NCBI RefSeq assembly: GCF_005298075.1
Contig: NZ_SZZH01000002.1
Location: 62,001 to 126,000, forward strand
Source: Nakamurella flava
Lineage (GTDB): Bacteria > Actinomycetota > Actinomycetes > Mycobacteriales > Nakamurellaceae
DNA length: 64,000 nucleotides
Direction of reading: 5' to 3'
Part shown: piece by piece, positions 51,477 through 61,000 of the stretch
Position numbering within the stretch: the stretch's first letter is position 1
Layout: every line of letters starts with the position of its first letter
Notes under the pieces: model-generated
What the model saw: only the letters and a program-made list of their open reading frames with translations
Databases searched by the model: none
What the model was told of the DNA's origin: nothing
Program-made: the position numbers and the translations under genes

Positions 51477-51500
51477 GGGGTCCACCGATCGGTGGACCCC
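51477..51500 (-). terminator. Palindromic terminator of ilvD
   Basis: A perfect 24-base palindrome (GGGGTCCACCGA/TCGGTGGACCCC) followed on the minus strand by GTTTTCC, 16 bases after the ilvD stop. It could also work in reverse. Confidence 0.75.
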
Positions 51501-51516
51501 GTTCGCCTGCTCGGGT

Positions 51517-53208
51517 TCAGGAGGTGATGGCGCCCTTCGCGGCGGACTGGACGAGCTTGGCGTACTTACCGGTGACACCGAAGTCCAGGTGCTGCTCCCG
51601 GGGCTGCCAGCGGGACCGTCGACGCTCCAGCTCGGCCTCGTCGACCAGCAGGTCGAGGGTGCGCGCGCCCAGGTCCAGGCGGATCTGGTCGCCTTCCGCC
51701 ACCAGGGCGATCGGCCCGCCGTGCGCCGCCTCGGGGGCGATGTGCCCGATGCACGGGCCGGTGGTGCCGCCGGAGAACCGGCCGTCGGTGAGCAGCAGGA
51801 CGTCCTTGCCGAGACCGGCGCCCTTGATGGCGCCGGTGACGGCGAGCATCTCGCGCATACCGGGGCCGCCCTTCGGGCCCTCCCAGCGGATGACGATGAC
51901 GTCACCCTTGCCGAGGGTGCCGTTGGTGACGGCCTCCAGCACGCCGGCCTCGCCGTCGAACACCCGGGCGGGCCCGGTGAACTCGTCGTACTCGATGCCG
52001 GCGCTCTTGATGACCGCCCCGTCCGGGGCCAGCGAGCCGTGCAGGATCGCGATGCCGCCGGTGGCGTGGATCGGGTTGGACAGCTGCCGCAGCACATCGC
52101 CGTCCAGGGCCGGCGGGTTCAGGTCGGCCAGGTTCTCGGCCATCGTCTTCCCGGTGACGGTCAGGCAGTCACCGTGCAGCAGACCGGCGTCCAGCAGGGC
52201 CTTCATGATCACCGGGATGCCGCCGATGCGGTCGATGTCGGTCATCACGTACCGGCCGAACGGCTTGACGTCGGCCAGGTGCGGGGTGCGGTCGCCGATC
52301 CGGTTGAAGTCGTCGAGGGTGAGCTCGACCCCGGCCTCGTGGGCGATGGCCAGCAGGTGCAGGACGGCGTTGGTGGAACCGCCGAGGGCCATGACGACGG
52401 TGATGGCGTTCTCGAACGCCTCCTTCGTCATGATGTCGCGCGCGGTGATGCCGGCGTCGACGAGGGCCACGACCGCCTCGCCGCTGCGTTCGGCGTAGGT
52501 GTCGCGGCGACGGTCGGGCGCGGGCGGGGCGGCGCTGCCGGGCAGCGACATCCCCAGGGCCTCGGCCGCGGCGGCCATGGTGTTGGCGGTGTACATGCCG
52601 CCGCAGGCGCCCTCGCCGGGACAGATGGCCTTTTCGATCTCGGTCAGCCGGTCCCGGCTGATCTTGCCGGCCAGGCAGGCACCGACACCTTCGAAGGCGT
52701 CGATGATGGTGACGGTCTCGCCGTCGAGCTTGCCCGGCAACGTGGAACCGGCATAGAGGAACACCGCCGAGATGTCGAGGCGGGCGGCGGCCATCAGCAT
52801 GCCCGGCTCGGACTTGTCGCAGCCGGCGAGCAGGACCCCGCCGTCCAGCTGCTCACCGCGGAAGACGGTCTCCACCGAATCGCAGATGACCTCGCGGCTG
52901 ACCAGCGAGTAGTGCATCCCGCCGTGGCCCATGGAGATGCCGTCGGAGACCGAGATGGTGCCGAACTCCATCGGGAATCCGTCGGCGGCGAAGACGCCCT
53001 TCTTGGCGGCCTTGGCCAACCGGTCGAGCGACAGGTTGCACGGGGTGATCTCGTTCCACGAGCTGGCCACGCCGATCTGCGACTTGCGCCAGTCGTCGTC
53101 GCCCATCCCGACGGCGCGGAGCATGCCGCGGGCCGGGGCCCGCTCGATGCCGTCGGTGACGATGTGGCTGTGGGGCTTGCGGTGCTGGCGCGGCTCGGTC
53201 GTGCTCAT
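51517..53208 (-). CDS. ilvD: Dihydroxy-acid dehydratase
   Basis: Iron-sulfur dehydratase of the valine, isoleucine and pantothenate pathways, 563 residues. Cluster cysteines are seen in [20 protein letters not shown] and [17 protein letters not shown]; the C-terminal active-site segment is TDGRFSGGT. The ATG at 53208 has a -10 box eight bases upstream and no ribosome site, so a leaderless transcript is likely. An upstream frame extension is antisense to other sequence. No other ilv genes are adjacent. Confidence 0.95.
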   Translation of the reverse strand: MSTTEPRQHRKPHSHIVTDGIERAPARGMLRAVGMGDDDWRKSQIGVASSWNEITPCNLSLDRLAKAAKKGVFAADGFPMEFGTISVSDGISMGHGGMHYSLVSREVICDSVETVFRGEQLDGGVLLAGCDKSEPGMLMAAARLDISAVFLYAGSTLPGKLDGETVTIIDAFEGVGACLAGKISRDRLTEIEKAICPGEGACGGMYTANTMAAAAEALGMSLPGSAAPPAPDRRRDTYAERSGEAVVALVDAGITARDIMTKEAFENAITVVMALGGSTNAVLHLLAIAHEAGVELTLDDFNRIGDRTPHLADVKPFGRYVMTDIDRIGGIPVIMKALLDAGLLHGDCLTVTGKTMAENLADLNPPALDGDVLRQLSNPIHATGGIAILHGSLAPDGAVIKSAGIEYDEFTGPARVFDGEAGVLEAVTNGTLGKGDVIVIRWEGPKGGPGMREMLAVTGAIKGAGLGKDVLLLTDGRFSGGTTGPCIGHIAPEAAHGGPIALVAEGDQIRLDLGARTLDLLVDEAELERRRSRWQPREQHLDFGVTGKYAKLVQSAAKGAITS

Positions 53209-53216
53209 GAACGGTG

Positions 53217-53222
53217 ACTGTA
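53217..53222 (-). promoter_or_regulatory. -10 box of leaderless ilvD
   Basis: TACAGT on the minus strand, eight bases before the ATG. The same hexamer, on the other strand, precedes the divergent PAP2 operon. Confidence 0.45.
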
Positions 53223-53468
53223 CGGCGCGGCGATACCACGCACGCCCACGGTCGTGTGCCGGCCACCCACAGGGCCGCCCGACCCGGCCGGGGGTACGAC
53301 GTCCTCGCCGTGGTCGACCCCGCCGGCCGTCGGAGGTCGCGGGCACCCCGGACCGCGGGTGAACCAGGAAAGCTTCCCGGTTCATCGGTGTCGAAACCCG
53401 TTGCCCGGCGGGCAGTTCTCGCGCCGTACCGTAGGCGATCGACCCGCCCCGAGGGTGACGACGATCCC

Positions 53469-53474
53469 TACAGT
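53469..53474 (+). promoter_or_regulatory. -10 box upstream of the PAP2 operon
   Basis: TACAGT ends seven bases before an ATG (53482) that opens a 12-codon leader frame. The start of transcription would fall at that ATG. Confidence 0.4.
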
Positions 53475-53481
53475 GGGGCCG

Positions 53482-53520
53482 ATGGACACCCGGCCGACGC
53501 CAGAACGCAGGGGCCGGTGA
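53482..53520 (+). CDS. Leader peptide frame overlapping the PAP2 gene start
   Basis: ATG at 53482, seven bases after TACAGT, opens [12 protein letters not shown] and stops at a TGA whose first two bases are shared with the GTG of the PAP2 gene (GTGA). A leaderless short peptide could let ribosomes reach the GTG, which has a weak ribosome site of its own. Conservation is unknown. Confidence 0.35.
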   Translation: MDTRPTPERRGR

Positions 53521-54428
53521 CGCCGCGCCCGTGGGCCGGACCCGTGGATGGTGGGCCGGCCGCACCGCCCACCCGGCGTCCGTGGACGGCGTCGCTCGCC
53601 GAGTTGCTGGTCGGCCTGATCCCGCTCGGCTTCCTGCTGCTCGGGTACGCGGTCGCCTACCTGGTCAACCTGCCGCTGACCCGCGACCCGGTCGCCGGCA
53701 CCACCAACGCGCTGGGCTTTGCGCTGCGGGCGGCCGAACCGGGGGCGATCGACCGCGCCATGTTCGGGGTGCTGCCGTCGACCTGGCTGCAGGGCCGTTT
53801 CGTCCGCGCCCCCGACGGTGCCTGGTGGGACCGGCTGGTCGCGGTGGTCTACGCCAGCCACTTCGTGGTCATCCCGGTGGTCACCGCGGTGCTGTGGTTC
53901 ACCGACCGTCGCCGGTTCCGGCGATGGGTGTGGACGGTGCTCGCCCTGGTCGGCGCGGGCCTCGTGCTGTACGTGGTCTACCCCATGACACCGCCGTGGC
54001 TGGCCGCCGAGCAGGGGATCGTCGACCCACTGGTCCGCTGGTCCGGGGTGGGGTGGGACGTCATGGGTCTGGACGCCATCGGGTTCCTGCAGGGCAGCGG
54101 CCAGGCCGGCAGCAACCCGGTGGCCGCCATGCCGTCCCTGCACGCCGGTGCGGCCACCCTGGTCGCCGTGTTCTTCCTGCGCGGCGGGCCCTGGTGGCGG
54201 GCTCCGCTGCTCGTCCTGTACGCCCTGGCCATGTCGGTGCTGCTCGTCTACACCGCCGAGCACTACGTCATCGACGTCCTGGTCGGCGATCTGCTCGCCG
54301 TCGCCGCCGTCGCCGGAGTCGCCGCCGTCTTCCGCCTCCGCCGGGCGCGCCGGGCCGGTCGGGCCGATCGGGCGGCGAACCTCCCGGTGCCCACCCCGAC
54401 GCCGAGCCGGGCAGACTCGGCGGGATGA
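53517..54428 (+). CDS. PAP2-superfamily membrane phosphatase or phosphotransferase
   Basis: 303 residues with about six membrane helices ([21 protein letters not shown] and others). The PAP2 histidines are in [17 protein letters not shown] and [14 protein letters not shown], as in inositol phosphorylceramide synthase-like and AUR1-type enzymes, so it may transfer or hydrolyse phospholipid headgroups. GTG start at 53517; the stop overlaps the ATG of the glycosyltransferase gene (ATGA). Confidence 0.82.
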   Translation: MTPRPWAGPVDGGPAAPPTRRPWTASLAELLVGLIPLGFLLLGYAVAYLVNLPLTRDPVAGTTNALGFALRAAEPGAIDRAMFGVLPSTWLQGRFVRAPDGAWWDRLVAVVYASHFVVIPVVTAVLWFTDRRRFRRWVWTVLALVGAGLVLYVVYPMTPPWLAAEQGIVDPLVRWSGVGWDVMGLDAIGFLQGSGQAGSNPVAAMPSLHAGAATLVAVFFLRGGPWWRAPLLVLYALAMSVLLVYTAEHYVIDVLVGDLLAVAAVAGVAAVFRLRRARRAGRADRAANLPVPTPTPSRADSAG

Positions 54429-55540
54429 CAGCTCGACGGCTGCGGCTCCTGGTGCTCGCGTTCCTGGCCACGAAACTCGGTGTCCTGCTGGCCAACTGCG
54501 CCCTGTTCCCGACGCTGCGTCCGGCGGGGACGGTCCCCCACCGCCGGCCCCGGGTCGCGTTGCTCGTGCCGTTGCGGAACGAGGCCAAACGGCTGCCGGC
54601 CACCCTGCCGGGTTTCCTGGCCGCCGGCGCCGACGAGGTCGTCTTCCTCGACGACGAGTCCACCGATGGCTGCGCCGATCTCGTCCGGCAGCATCCTCGC
54701 CGGGCCGACGAGCCACCGGTGCGGGTGATAACGAGCGCGCCCCGGCCGGACGGCTGGCTGGGCAAGACCTGGGCCTGCCAGCAACTGGCGGCGACGACAA
54801 CCGCCGAACGCCTGGTGTTCGTCGACGCCGACGTCCATCTCGCCCCGGGGGCGGTCACCGCGATCGTCGACGAGATGGATCGGCAGGACGCCGAGGTGTT
54901 CTCCGTCTTCTCCCGGCACCTGACCGGAACCTGGGCCGAACGCCTGCTCACGCCGCTGATCGTCGACGTCGTGCTGTGCTTCCTGCCGTTCCCCGCCCTG
55001 CGGACCCCGGTCCGCGCGGCCGCCACCGCCCACGGCGCGGTGCTGGCCTTCACCCGGCCCGCGTACGACGCGGTCGGTGGGTTCGCCGCCGTCCGCGCCG
55101 AGGTGGTCGAGGACATCGCCCTGGCCCGTCGCACCCGCCGCCGGGGTCGCCGCCTCGGGCTGGCCCTGGGCGGTCCGGTCGCGCAGATCCGGATGTACCG
55201 GGGCGCCCGGGAGGTCCTGGTCGGTCTGAGCCGGGGGCTCGTCCCGGTGGCCGGCGGGTCCCGGGTGGCCGTGGTGGCGGGATGGGCGGCACATGTCGCG
55301 GTCTACACCGTGCCGACCGCGCTGCTGCTGCGCCGGCCCCGCCGGTGGTGGCCGGCCGTCGCGATGGCCGTGGCCGAACGCGCCCTGGTCGAGGCGAAGA
55401 CCGGCGGCCGGGACTGGGCGGCCGCGCTGGCCACCCCGGTCGTCCCGCTGGCCGCCGCCCCGATCGTCGCCCGGTCGTTGCGCCGCGAGCAGACGTGGAA
55501 GGGGCGGACCGTCGTCGACCCGTCGGTGCGACGTGGCTGA
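54425..55540 (+). CDS. Family 2 glycosyltransferase
   Basis: 371 residues: an N-terminal hydrophobic segment, then a GT-A domain with ALLVPLRNEAKRLPATL, VVFLDDESTDG, LVFVDADVHL and the acid/base-like VVEDIALARRTRR. C-terminal membrane helices follow. It resembles membrane glycosyltransferases of carotenoid or hopanoid pathways. It is translated together with the PAP2 gene, which suggests a shared lipid-headgroup pathway. Confidence 0.82.
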   Translation: MTARRLRLLVLAFLATKLGVLLANCALFPTLRPAGTVPHRRPRVALLVPLRNEAKRLPATLPGFLAAGADEVVFLDDESTDGCADLVRQHPRRADEPPVRVITSAPRPDGWLGKTWACQQLAATTTAERLVFVDADVHLAPGAVTAIVDEMDRQDAEVFSVFSRHLTGTWAERLLTPLIVDVVLCFLPFPALRTPVRAAATAHGAVLAFTRPAYDAVGGFAAVRAEVVEDIALARRTRRRGRRLGLALGGPVAQIRMYRGAREVLVGLSRGLVPVAGGSRVAVVAGWAAHVAVYTVPTALLLRRPRRWWPAVAMAVAERALVEAKTGGRDWAAALATPVVPLAAAPIVARSLRREQTWKGRTVVDPSVRRG

Positions 55541-55889
55541 CGGGGACGGCCCGCCGGTCACCCCGGACGGCCGCTACCTGGTGGTCCGGGGACGGCTGTG
55601 GCGGCGATCCGATCCCCGGCTGTCCGAGGACGCCCGGCAGCAGGCCGTGAACGAGCTGATGTCGGCGCGCCGGGCGAAGGCCGCCGCCCGCCGGGCCGAC
55701 GACCGGGCGGCGGTGGACGCGGCGAAAGCCCGGGTCCAGGCGGCCAAGGAGGCCCTGGGCGAGCGCGGCCCGGTGTGGTGGGACGACGGCGCCCCCGACC
55801 TGACCCGGCACCTGGCCCGGACGACCGGGTACGCCAACTGGTGGGCCGACATCGAGAACGGGGCCGCCGACGGCTCCTCCGACGAATAG
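55533..55889 (+). CDS. Conserved hypothetical protein
   Basis: 118 residues, beginning VADGDGPPVTPDGRYLVVRGRLWRRSDP and ending with ERGPVWWDDGAPDLTRHLARTTGYANWWADI. The middle is an Arg/Ala-rich helix. This family is widespread but uncharacterised in actinobacteria and proteobacteria. The GTG at 55533 overlaps the end of the glycosyltransferase gene by eight bases. Confidence 0.7.
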   Translation: MADGDGPPVTPDGRYLVVRGRLWRRSDPRLSEDARQQAVNELMSARRAKAAARRADDRAAVDAAKARVQAAKEALGERGPVWWDDGAPDLTRHLARTTGYANWWADIENGAADGSSDE

Positions 55890-55950
55890 GTACGAAGGCG
55901 ACAATCCGTTGCCTCTGGGACGGTCATCCGTCCCACCCTCGGAGGCCGTC

Positions 55951-56907
55951 ATGTCCATCGCCACCCGCACGTCCGAAGCCGCGGTCGACAGCGCCGAGGC
56001 GCACGTCGCCGCCCTCCGCGCCCATCTGGATCGGGCCGCCCGCGACACCGCCGACCTGGACCGGTTGGCGATCACGGACGAACGGGACCTTCCCGTCGAC
56101 GATCGCGCCCGGGCGCAGGTGGGTGCCCGCCACGAGCGCTACGACCGGATGGCCCGGCTGATCGACGGGCGCGACCTCGCGCACCTGCGGACCCACCAGT
56201 CCCCGTTGCTCGACGTGCAGGATGCTGTGCGCCGGCATCTGCACGAGCTCGCCGCCCCGCGCCTGCGCATCTTCGGCAGCTCCGACTACCGCTACGGCTG
56301 GACGTGGCGGTCGGACTCGCGCCTGCAGCCCACGACGGACCTGCTGCAGGACGTGCTCGAGCAGGAGGCCACCTACGACCTGACGACGGGCCGGGTGCAC
56401 CTGCGACACCGGCTCAGCAACCACCGCTCGGACATCAAGGGGCTCATCGGCTTTCCTTACCAGCCCCGCCTTCCCGTCGGGTACGCGGACATCCGGCCGT
56501 ACTTCCGCTACTCCGTCGGCGGCTACGTCGACGCCTCCGACACCGGGCACTGGCCGGGCGCCAACGCCGACCGCTGCCGCTCCTTCACCTACGGGCAGCT
56601 GTACCTGACCAGCACCGCCGCCGACGGTTCTGATGCCCGGGTCGAAGGGCCGGTGAGCATCCGGTCCACGTTCGACGCGGCCACCCAGGGCGCTTCCTAC
56701 GGCGTCGCCAAGGACGGGGTCCTGACCGTCGGGGACGGTCTGCGCCTCGAAGCCATCGTCATCGACACCCGCTCGTACATCGTCTGGACGGGCGCCTGGG
56801 CGTCGGCGTGGAGCCAGATCGTGCCGCGCCTGGCCACCTCCCAGGTGCTGGCCGTCGACGACGCCTCGGTGCCGTTCGTCGTCGTCGAGGAGAAGCCGAT
56901 CGCCTAG
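55951..56907 (+). CDS. Hypothetical protein
   Basis: 318 residues. The N-terminal half is helical (SEAAVDSAEAHVAALRAHLDRAARD...), the rest is probably beta-rich, with GYVDASDTGHWPGANADRCRSFTYG and QIVPRLATSQVLAVDD. No signal peptide or membrane helix was found. The ATG follows GGAGG at ideal spacing. The family is not recognised. Its last four bases overlap the convergent M20 gene. Confidence 0.6.
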   Translation: MSIATRTSEAAVDSAEAHVAALRAHLDRAARDTADLDRLAITDERDLPVDDRARAQVGARHERYDRMARLIDGRDLAHLRTHQSPLLDVQDAVRRHLHELAAPRLRIFGSSDYRYGWTWRSDSRLQPTTDLLQDVLEQEATYDLTTGRVHLRHRLSNHRSDIKGLIGFPYQPRLPVGYADIRPYFRYSVGGYVDASDTGHWPGANADRCRSFTYGQLYLTSTAADGSDARVEGPVSIRSTFDAATQGASYGVAKDGVLTVGDGLRLEAIVIDTRSYIVWTGAWASAWSQIVPRLATSQVLAVDDASVPFVVVEEKPIA

Positions 56908-58184
56908 GACGCCCCGCCCGGTGACCCCTCGTCGGTCACCAGCCAGGCCCGGGCGGCGGTGGCCAACGCCGAGGCCCCGAGCTCGATGGTCGGTTCGACG
57001 ACCGGGGCGAAGTACGGCGAATGGTTGGACGGCAGCTCGGCGACCCGTCGCGCGATCTCGGCCGGGCCGGCCAGACCGCTGAACCGGGCGGGGTCGGCGC
57101 CACCGAGCAGCCAGTACACGCAGGGAGCGTTCGCGGCCGAGGCGAGCAGGCCGACGTCCTCGCTGCCGGTCACCACCCCGGGGTCGATGACCATCGCCGC
57201 CGGCAGGGCCCGGTCGAACGCGACCCGGACGCGGTCGGCGGCCGCGGAGTCGTTGACGACCGCCGGGAAGGCGTTCAGTGACTCGACGGTCGGCGGGATG
57301 TCGGCCCCGGCCGTCGCCGCCTCACCGGCGACGATCCGGTCGACCGCGGCGAGAACCCTGGCCCGCACCAGGGTGTCGAAGGTACGGATGCTCACCTCCA
57401 GAACGGCCCGGTCGGGGATGATGTTGCCGGCGTCGCCGGCGTGCACGGATCCGATGGTCAGCACGACCTGTTCGGCGGCGGACACCTCGCGCGAGACGAC
57501 GGTCTGCAACCGCAGGATGGTCGACGCGGCCAGCACGACCGGGTCCACGGTGGTCTCCGGCCGGGACCCGTGCCCGCCGCGCCCGAACACCGTGATGCGC
57601 AGCGAATCCGATGCGGCGAACGCGGGCCCGTCGCGCAGGCCCAGCACGCCGACCGGCAGCGGGGCAACGTGCTGCCCCAGGACGACGACCGGCGCGCCGA
57701 ACCGTTCGTAGAGTCCGTCGTCGATCATCGCCCGAGCGCCGGCGCCCTTTTCCTCGGCCGGCTGGAAGACCGCGAGGATCTCGCCCCGCCAGCCCGGATC
57801 GGCCTGCAGCTGCTGCAGCGCCCCGAGCAGGGCCGTGACGTGCATGTCGTGGCCGCAGGCGTGCATGACCGGGACGGTGCGACCGTCCGGCGTCGTCGTC
57901 TCGACGTCACTGGCGTAGTCGAGACCGGTGTCCTCCCGGACCGGGAGTCCGTCCATGTCGGCGCGCAGCAGGACCCGCGGGCCGTCCCCCCGACGCAGCA
58001 CCGCCACCACGCCGGTGCCGCCCACGCCCTCGCTGACGTCATAGCCGAGCCCACGGAGTCGGCCCACGATCACGGCGGCGGTGCGGGTCTCGGCGAAGCT
58101 CAGTTCGGGATGGGCGTGCAGGTCGCGGTAGACGTCCGGCAGCGGCGCGGTCGTCGACGGCAGCGGGCGCTCGGCGCGGGCCAC
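56904..58184 (-). CDS. M20-family amidohydrolase (aminoacylase-like)
   Basis: 426 residues of the M20D amidohydrolase family: metal-binding LRADMDGLPV, VMHACGHDMHV, FQPAEEKGAG and the lid-domain FGRGGHGSRPETTVDP. It hydrolyses N-acyl amino acids or auxin-type conjugates. The GTG at 58182-58184 has GAGGAGG upstream. The gene is divergent from a FUSC-like membrane protein gene. Confidence 0.9.
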   Translation of the reverse strand: MARAERPLPSTTAPLPDVYRDLHAHPELSFAETRTAAVIVGRLRGLGYDVSEGVGGTGVVAVLRRGDGPRVLLRADMDGLPVREDTGLDYASDVETTTPDGRTVPVMHACGHDMHVTALLGALQQLQADPGWRGEILAVFQPAEEKGAGARAMIDDGLYERFGAPVVVLGQHVAPLPVGVLGLRDGPAFAASDSLRITVFGRGGHGSRPETTVDPVVLAASTILRLQTVVSREVSAAEQVVLTIGSVHAGDAGNIIPDRAVLEVSIRTFDTLVRARVLAAVDRIVAGEAATAGADIPPTVESLNAFPAVVNDSAAADRVRVAFDRALPAAMVIDPGVVTGSEDVGLLASAANAPCVYWLLGGADPARFSGLAGPAEIARRVAELPSNHSPYFAPVVEPTIELGASALATAARAWLVTDEGSPGGAS

Positions 58185-58256
58185 GGTTCCTCCTCAGGGG
58201 GACAGGACCCCCCAACCTAGGCACAATCCGCAACCGATGCGGAACTGTTCGTAACC

Positions 58257-59243
58257 ATGAGGGTGGGACCGCGGGATTTCACACTGCCGGGGCGGGCGGT
58301 GGTGCACGCCGTCGTCCTCATCGCGGTCGCCGTGGCCGTGCTGTGGTCGGCCAGTGCCCTCATCGGACCCGACGCGGCCCGAGTCGGCTACCTGACGATC
58401 ATGTTCCTGGTCGGGCCGGCCCGGCTGCCCGATCCACGACTGCGGGTGGCGGCGGCCGCGTGGGCCGTGGCGGTGACCCTCGCCGGTTTCCTGGTCGGGC
58501 CCCTCGGCACGACGGCGGTGATCGTCGGCCTGGTCGTCGTGTGCCTGGTGCAAGGCCTGTTCCGGGTGGGCGAGGTGGCCGCCATGGTGCGCTCACCGGT
58601 GAACTTCGTGGCGCTGGCCGGGATCGGCCAGTCGACCGACCTGCAGTGGTGGCGAGTGGCCGTCGGCGCCCTCATCGGGGCCGCGGTGGTCCTGGGGGTG
58701 TCGTTCGCGCTGCCGGGTTCGGGTGCGGCCCGGCCCCGACCCACCCCGATCCGCCAACGCCTGGTGTTCGGTGCGACCACGGCCGTCGGGTCGATCATCG
58801 TCGTGGTGGTCGGAGACGCCCTGGACTTCCCGTTCGTCGGGTGGGCCCTGCTCTCGCTCTGCCTGATCCTGTCCGTCGGCGAGGAGGACCACCTCCGTCG
58901 CGCCGAGACACGCGTACTCGGGACGGTGATCGGCGCCGTCGTCGCCACGCTCGTCTCGCTGCTCCCCGGGCCCGGGCCGATCGTCGTCGCCGTCCTCTGC
59001 GGGCTGGCCTGCGTGGCGTACCTGCGAGCGGGCCGGTACTTCGCCTTCGTCGTGTTCCTGACCCCGGCGATCCTCCTGACGACGACCTCCGACCTCGGTC
59101 CGCTGGCGCTGGGGATCGGCCGCATCGAAGCCGTCGTCGCCTCGGCCATCCTCGCCCTGGCCCTGACCGCCGTGGCCCAGTGGTGCGCGCGTCGGTGGAG
59201 CGGCGCCCCGGATGACCGCCCCGTGGTATCGGCGCGGGACTGA
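58257..59243 (+). CDS. FUSC-like integral membrane protein
   Basis: 328 residues with about eight to ten membrane helices in two halves (VVHAVVLIAVAVAVLWSASALIG, and FPFVGWALLSLCLILSVGEEDHLRRAETRVLGTVIGAVVATLVSLLPG). The second half resembles the FUSC/aromatic acid exporter domain. An efflux role is likely but unproven. It is divergent from the M20 gene with 72 bases between. Confidence 0.75.
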   Translation: MRVGPRDFTLPGRAVVHAVVLIAVAVAVLWSASALIGPDAARVGYLTIMFLVGPARLPDPRLRVAAAAWAVAVTLAGFLVGPLGTTAVIVGLVVVCLVQGLFRVGEVAAMVRSPVNFVALAGIGQSTDLQWWRVAVGALIGAAVVLGVSFALPGSGAARPRPTPIRQRLVFGATTAVGSIIVVVVGDALDFPFVGWALLSLCLILSVGEEDHLRRAETRVLGTVIGAVVATLVSLLPGPGPIVVAVLCGLACVAYLRAGRYFAFVVFLTPAILLTTTSDLGPLALGIGRIEAVVASAILALALTAVAQWCARRWSGAPDDRPVVSARD

Positions 59244-59412
59244 CCCCTCGCGCGCGGGGACGGAAGATCGCGCGCCGTGGTCGGCCAGGGCCGCGCAGCA
59301 GCAGTCGCGGGCGGCCACCCCCGACGGTCGACCGCCCGCTGTGACCCTTCTACCGCATCCAAGATCAACTTGTCGCGCGGAGACGGTCCGTGCGGTCCGG
59401 TGTGTCGAACGC

Positions 59413-60477
59413 TCAGAACGCGTAGCGGATCGGCAGCCAGGGCGTGTACCGGTCGATCAGCGCCGTCAGGGTGGCCACCGCCCGCGCCTTGGTGGCGCGG
59501 TCGTACCGGACGTTGACCTGGCCGTTCTGGCTGGTCTTGACCTCCTGCAGATCCGGCCGCCACAGCACGTCCTCGGCCCGCGGATGCCATCCGAGATTCA
59601 CCTCGTGCAGGCCGGCGTTGTGGGTCAGCATGATGACCTCGCAGGCGGCCTGCCGCTTGGTCTCCTTGGACAACACCTGGTCCAGGTGTTGCAGCAGTTC
59701 CGTCCAGTCGGGGATCCAGCCGGCCCGCAGCACGACGGGCGAGAAGTTCAGGTGCACCTCGTAACCGGCGGCGACGAAGTCGTCGATGGCGGCGATGCGC
59801 TCGGCGATCGGGGTGGTCCGCACGTCCAATTGGCGGGCGTCGGCGTGCGGCATGAGCGAGAAGCGGATGCGGGTGCGGCCCTGCGGGTCGGCGGCGAGCA
59901 GGTCGCGGTTGACGTACTTCGTCGCGAACGACGCCTTCGCCGTCGGCAGGTCGCGGAACGTGGCGATGAGATCGGTGACGTTGTCACTGACCAGCGCGTC
60001 GACCGAGCAGTCGCTGTTCTCCCCCAGGTCGTAGACCCAGGCGTGCGGGTCGCACTGGTTCGGTTCGGTCTTCGGCCCCTGCTTGGCGACGTGCCGGCGG
60101 AGGTGGGCGGTGATCTTGTCGATGTTGGTGAACACCGCGATCGGGTTGGCGAACCCCTTGCGCCGCGGGACGTAGCAGTACACGCAGGCCATCGCGCAGC
60201 CGTTGGAGGTGGACGGGGCGATGAAGTCGGCCGACCGGCCGTTGACCCGGGTGGCGATGCTCTTCTTGGTCCCGACGACCAGGTCCTCCGCCTTGACCCG
60301 CACCCACCGCTGCAGATTGCCCTCGTTGCCGTGCAACTCCGGGATCGCCCAGTGGGAGTCGACGGCGATGACCTCCGCCTCCGGGAAACGTTCCCGGACC
60401 TGCTGCCCGCGCGGGGAGTCGAGGGCGCCCGGTTCGGCCCACAGGCGGCGGACGTCGAGCAGGGCGGGTCGGGTCAC
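59413..60477 (-). CDS. Spore-photoproduct-lyase family radical SAM protein
   Basis: 354 residues. The radical-SAM cysteine motif is CAMACVYC (CX3CX2C), within NGCAMACVYCYVPRRKG. Neighbouring phrases SADFIAPSTSNG, TNIDKI, LGENSDCSVDALVSDN and SFATKYVN match the spore photoproduct lyase family, which reverses the 5-thyminyl-5,6-dihydrothymine lesion of spore DNA. Whether this member repairs DNA in a non-spore-former is unproven. The GTG at 60475-60477 has AGGAG eight bases upstream. Confidence 0.82.
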   Translation of the reverse strand: MTRPALLDVRRLWAEPGALDSPRGQQVRERFPEAEVIAVDSHWAIPELHGNEGNLQRWVRVKAEDLVVGTKKSIATRVNGRSADFIAPSTSNGCAMACVYCYVPRRKGFANPIAVFTNIDKITAHLRRHVAKQGPKTEPNQCDPHAWVYDLGENSDCSVDALVSDNVTDLIATFRDLPTAKASFATKYVNRDLLAADPQGRTRIRFSLMPHADARQLDVRTTPIAERIAAIDDFVAAGYEVHLNFSPVVLRAGWIPDWTELLQHLDQVLSKETKRQAACEVIMLTHNAGLHEVNLGWHPRAEDVLWRPDLQEVKTSQNGQVNVRYDRATKARAVATLTALIDRYTPWLPIRYAF

Positions 60478-60586
60478 GGGCACGACTCCTGTGTACCCAC
60501 CGCCCCCGACAGCGGGTTCCCGCCGATGACGCGCACACCTCGACCGGCGAGGTGCGGGACTGGGTACGCACTGCCACCATGGCGCG

Positions 60587-60994
60587 ATGACGGCACACCG
60601 ACGGCGGTGGTGGGCGATCCCCGTGGTGGCGACGTGCCTGCTGGCCGGCGCCTGCGGCGCGCCCCCACTGCCCCGGAACCGCGTCGATCCGACCTCCGCG
60701 CCGACGAGCAGGGCAACACCGTCCGACCCGAGCCCGGCTCTGCCGAGCGGCGAGTGCCGAGGCTGGGCCGCTTCCTTGGCGTCGACCGACATCCAGGGCG
60801 CGCAGACACCCGAGGAAGCCGCCAATTCGACCCGGTACGGGGTACCGGTCGAGTCGGCCTTCGAGACCACGACGTGGACGACCACCGCGAGTTCCACGGA
60901 CGGGGTCACACTCGCGCAGGCGGGTGGGTCCGTGCAGGTGTCCCGGCTTCCGAACGGGGGTTGGTACGTCATGTCCGGGCAGCGGTGCTCCTGA
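60587..60994 (+). CDS. Putative lipoprotein
   Basis: 135-residue precursor: basic n-region, hydrophobic AIPVVATCLLAGAC with lipobox LAGAC, a Pro/Ser/Thr linker, then a short domain with VSRLPNGGWYVMSGQRC. The family is unknown. It lies divergent from the SPL-like gene. Confidence 0.6.
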   Translation: MTAHRRRWWAIPVVATCLLAGACGAPPLPRNRVDPTSAPTSRATPSDPSPALPSGECRGWAASLASTDIQGAQTPEEAANSTRYGVPVESAFETTTWTTTASSTDGVTLAQAGGSVQVSRLPNGGWYVMSGQRCS

Positions 60995-61000
60995 TGTTCT

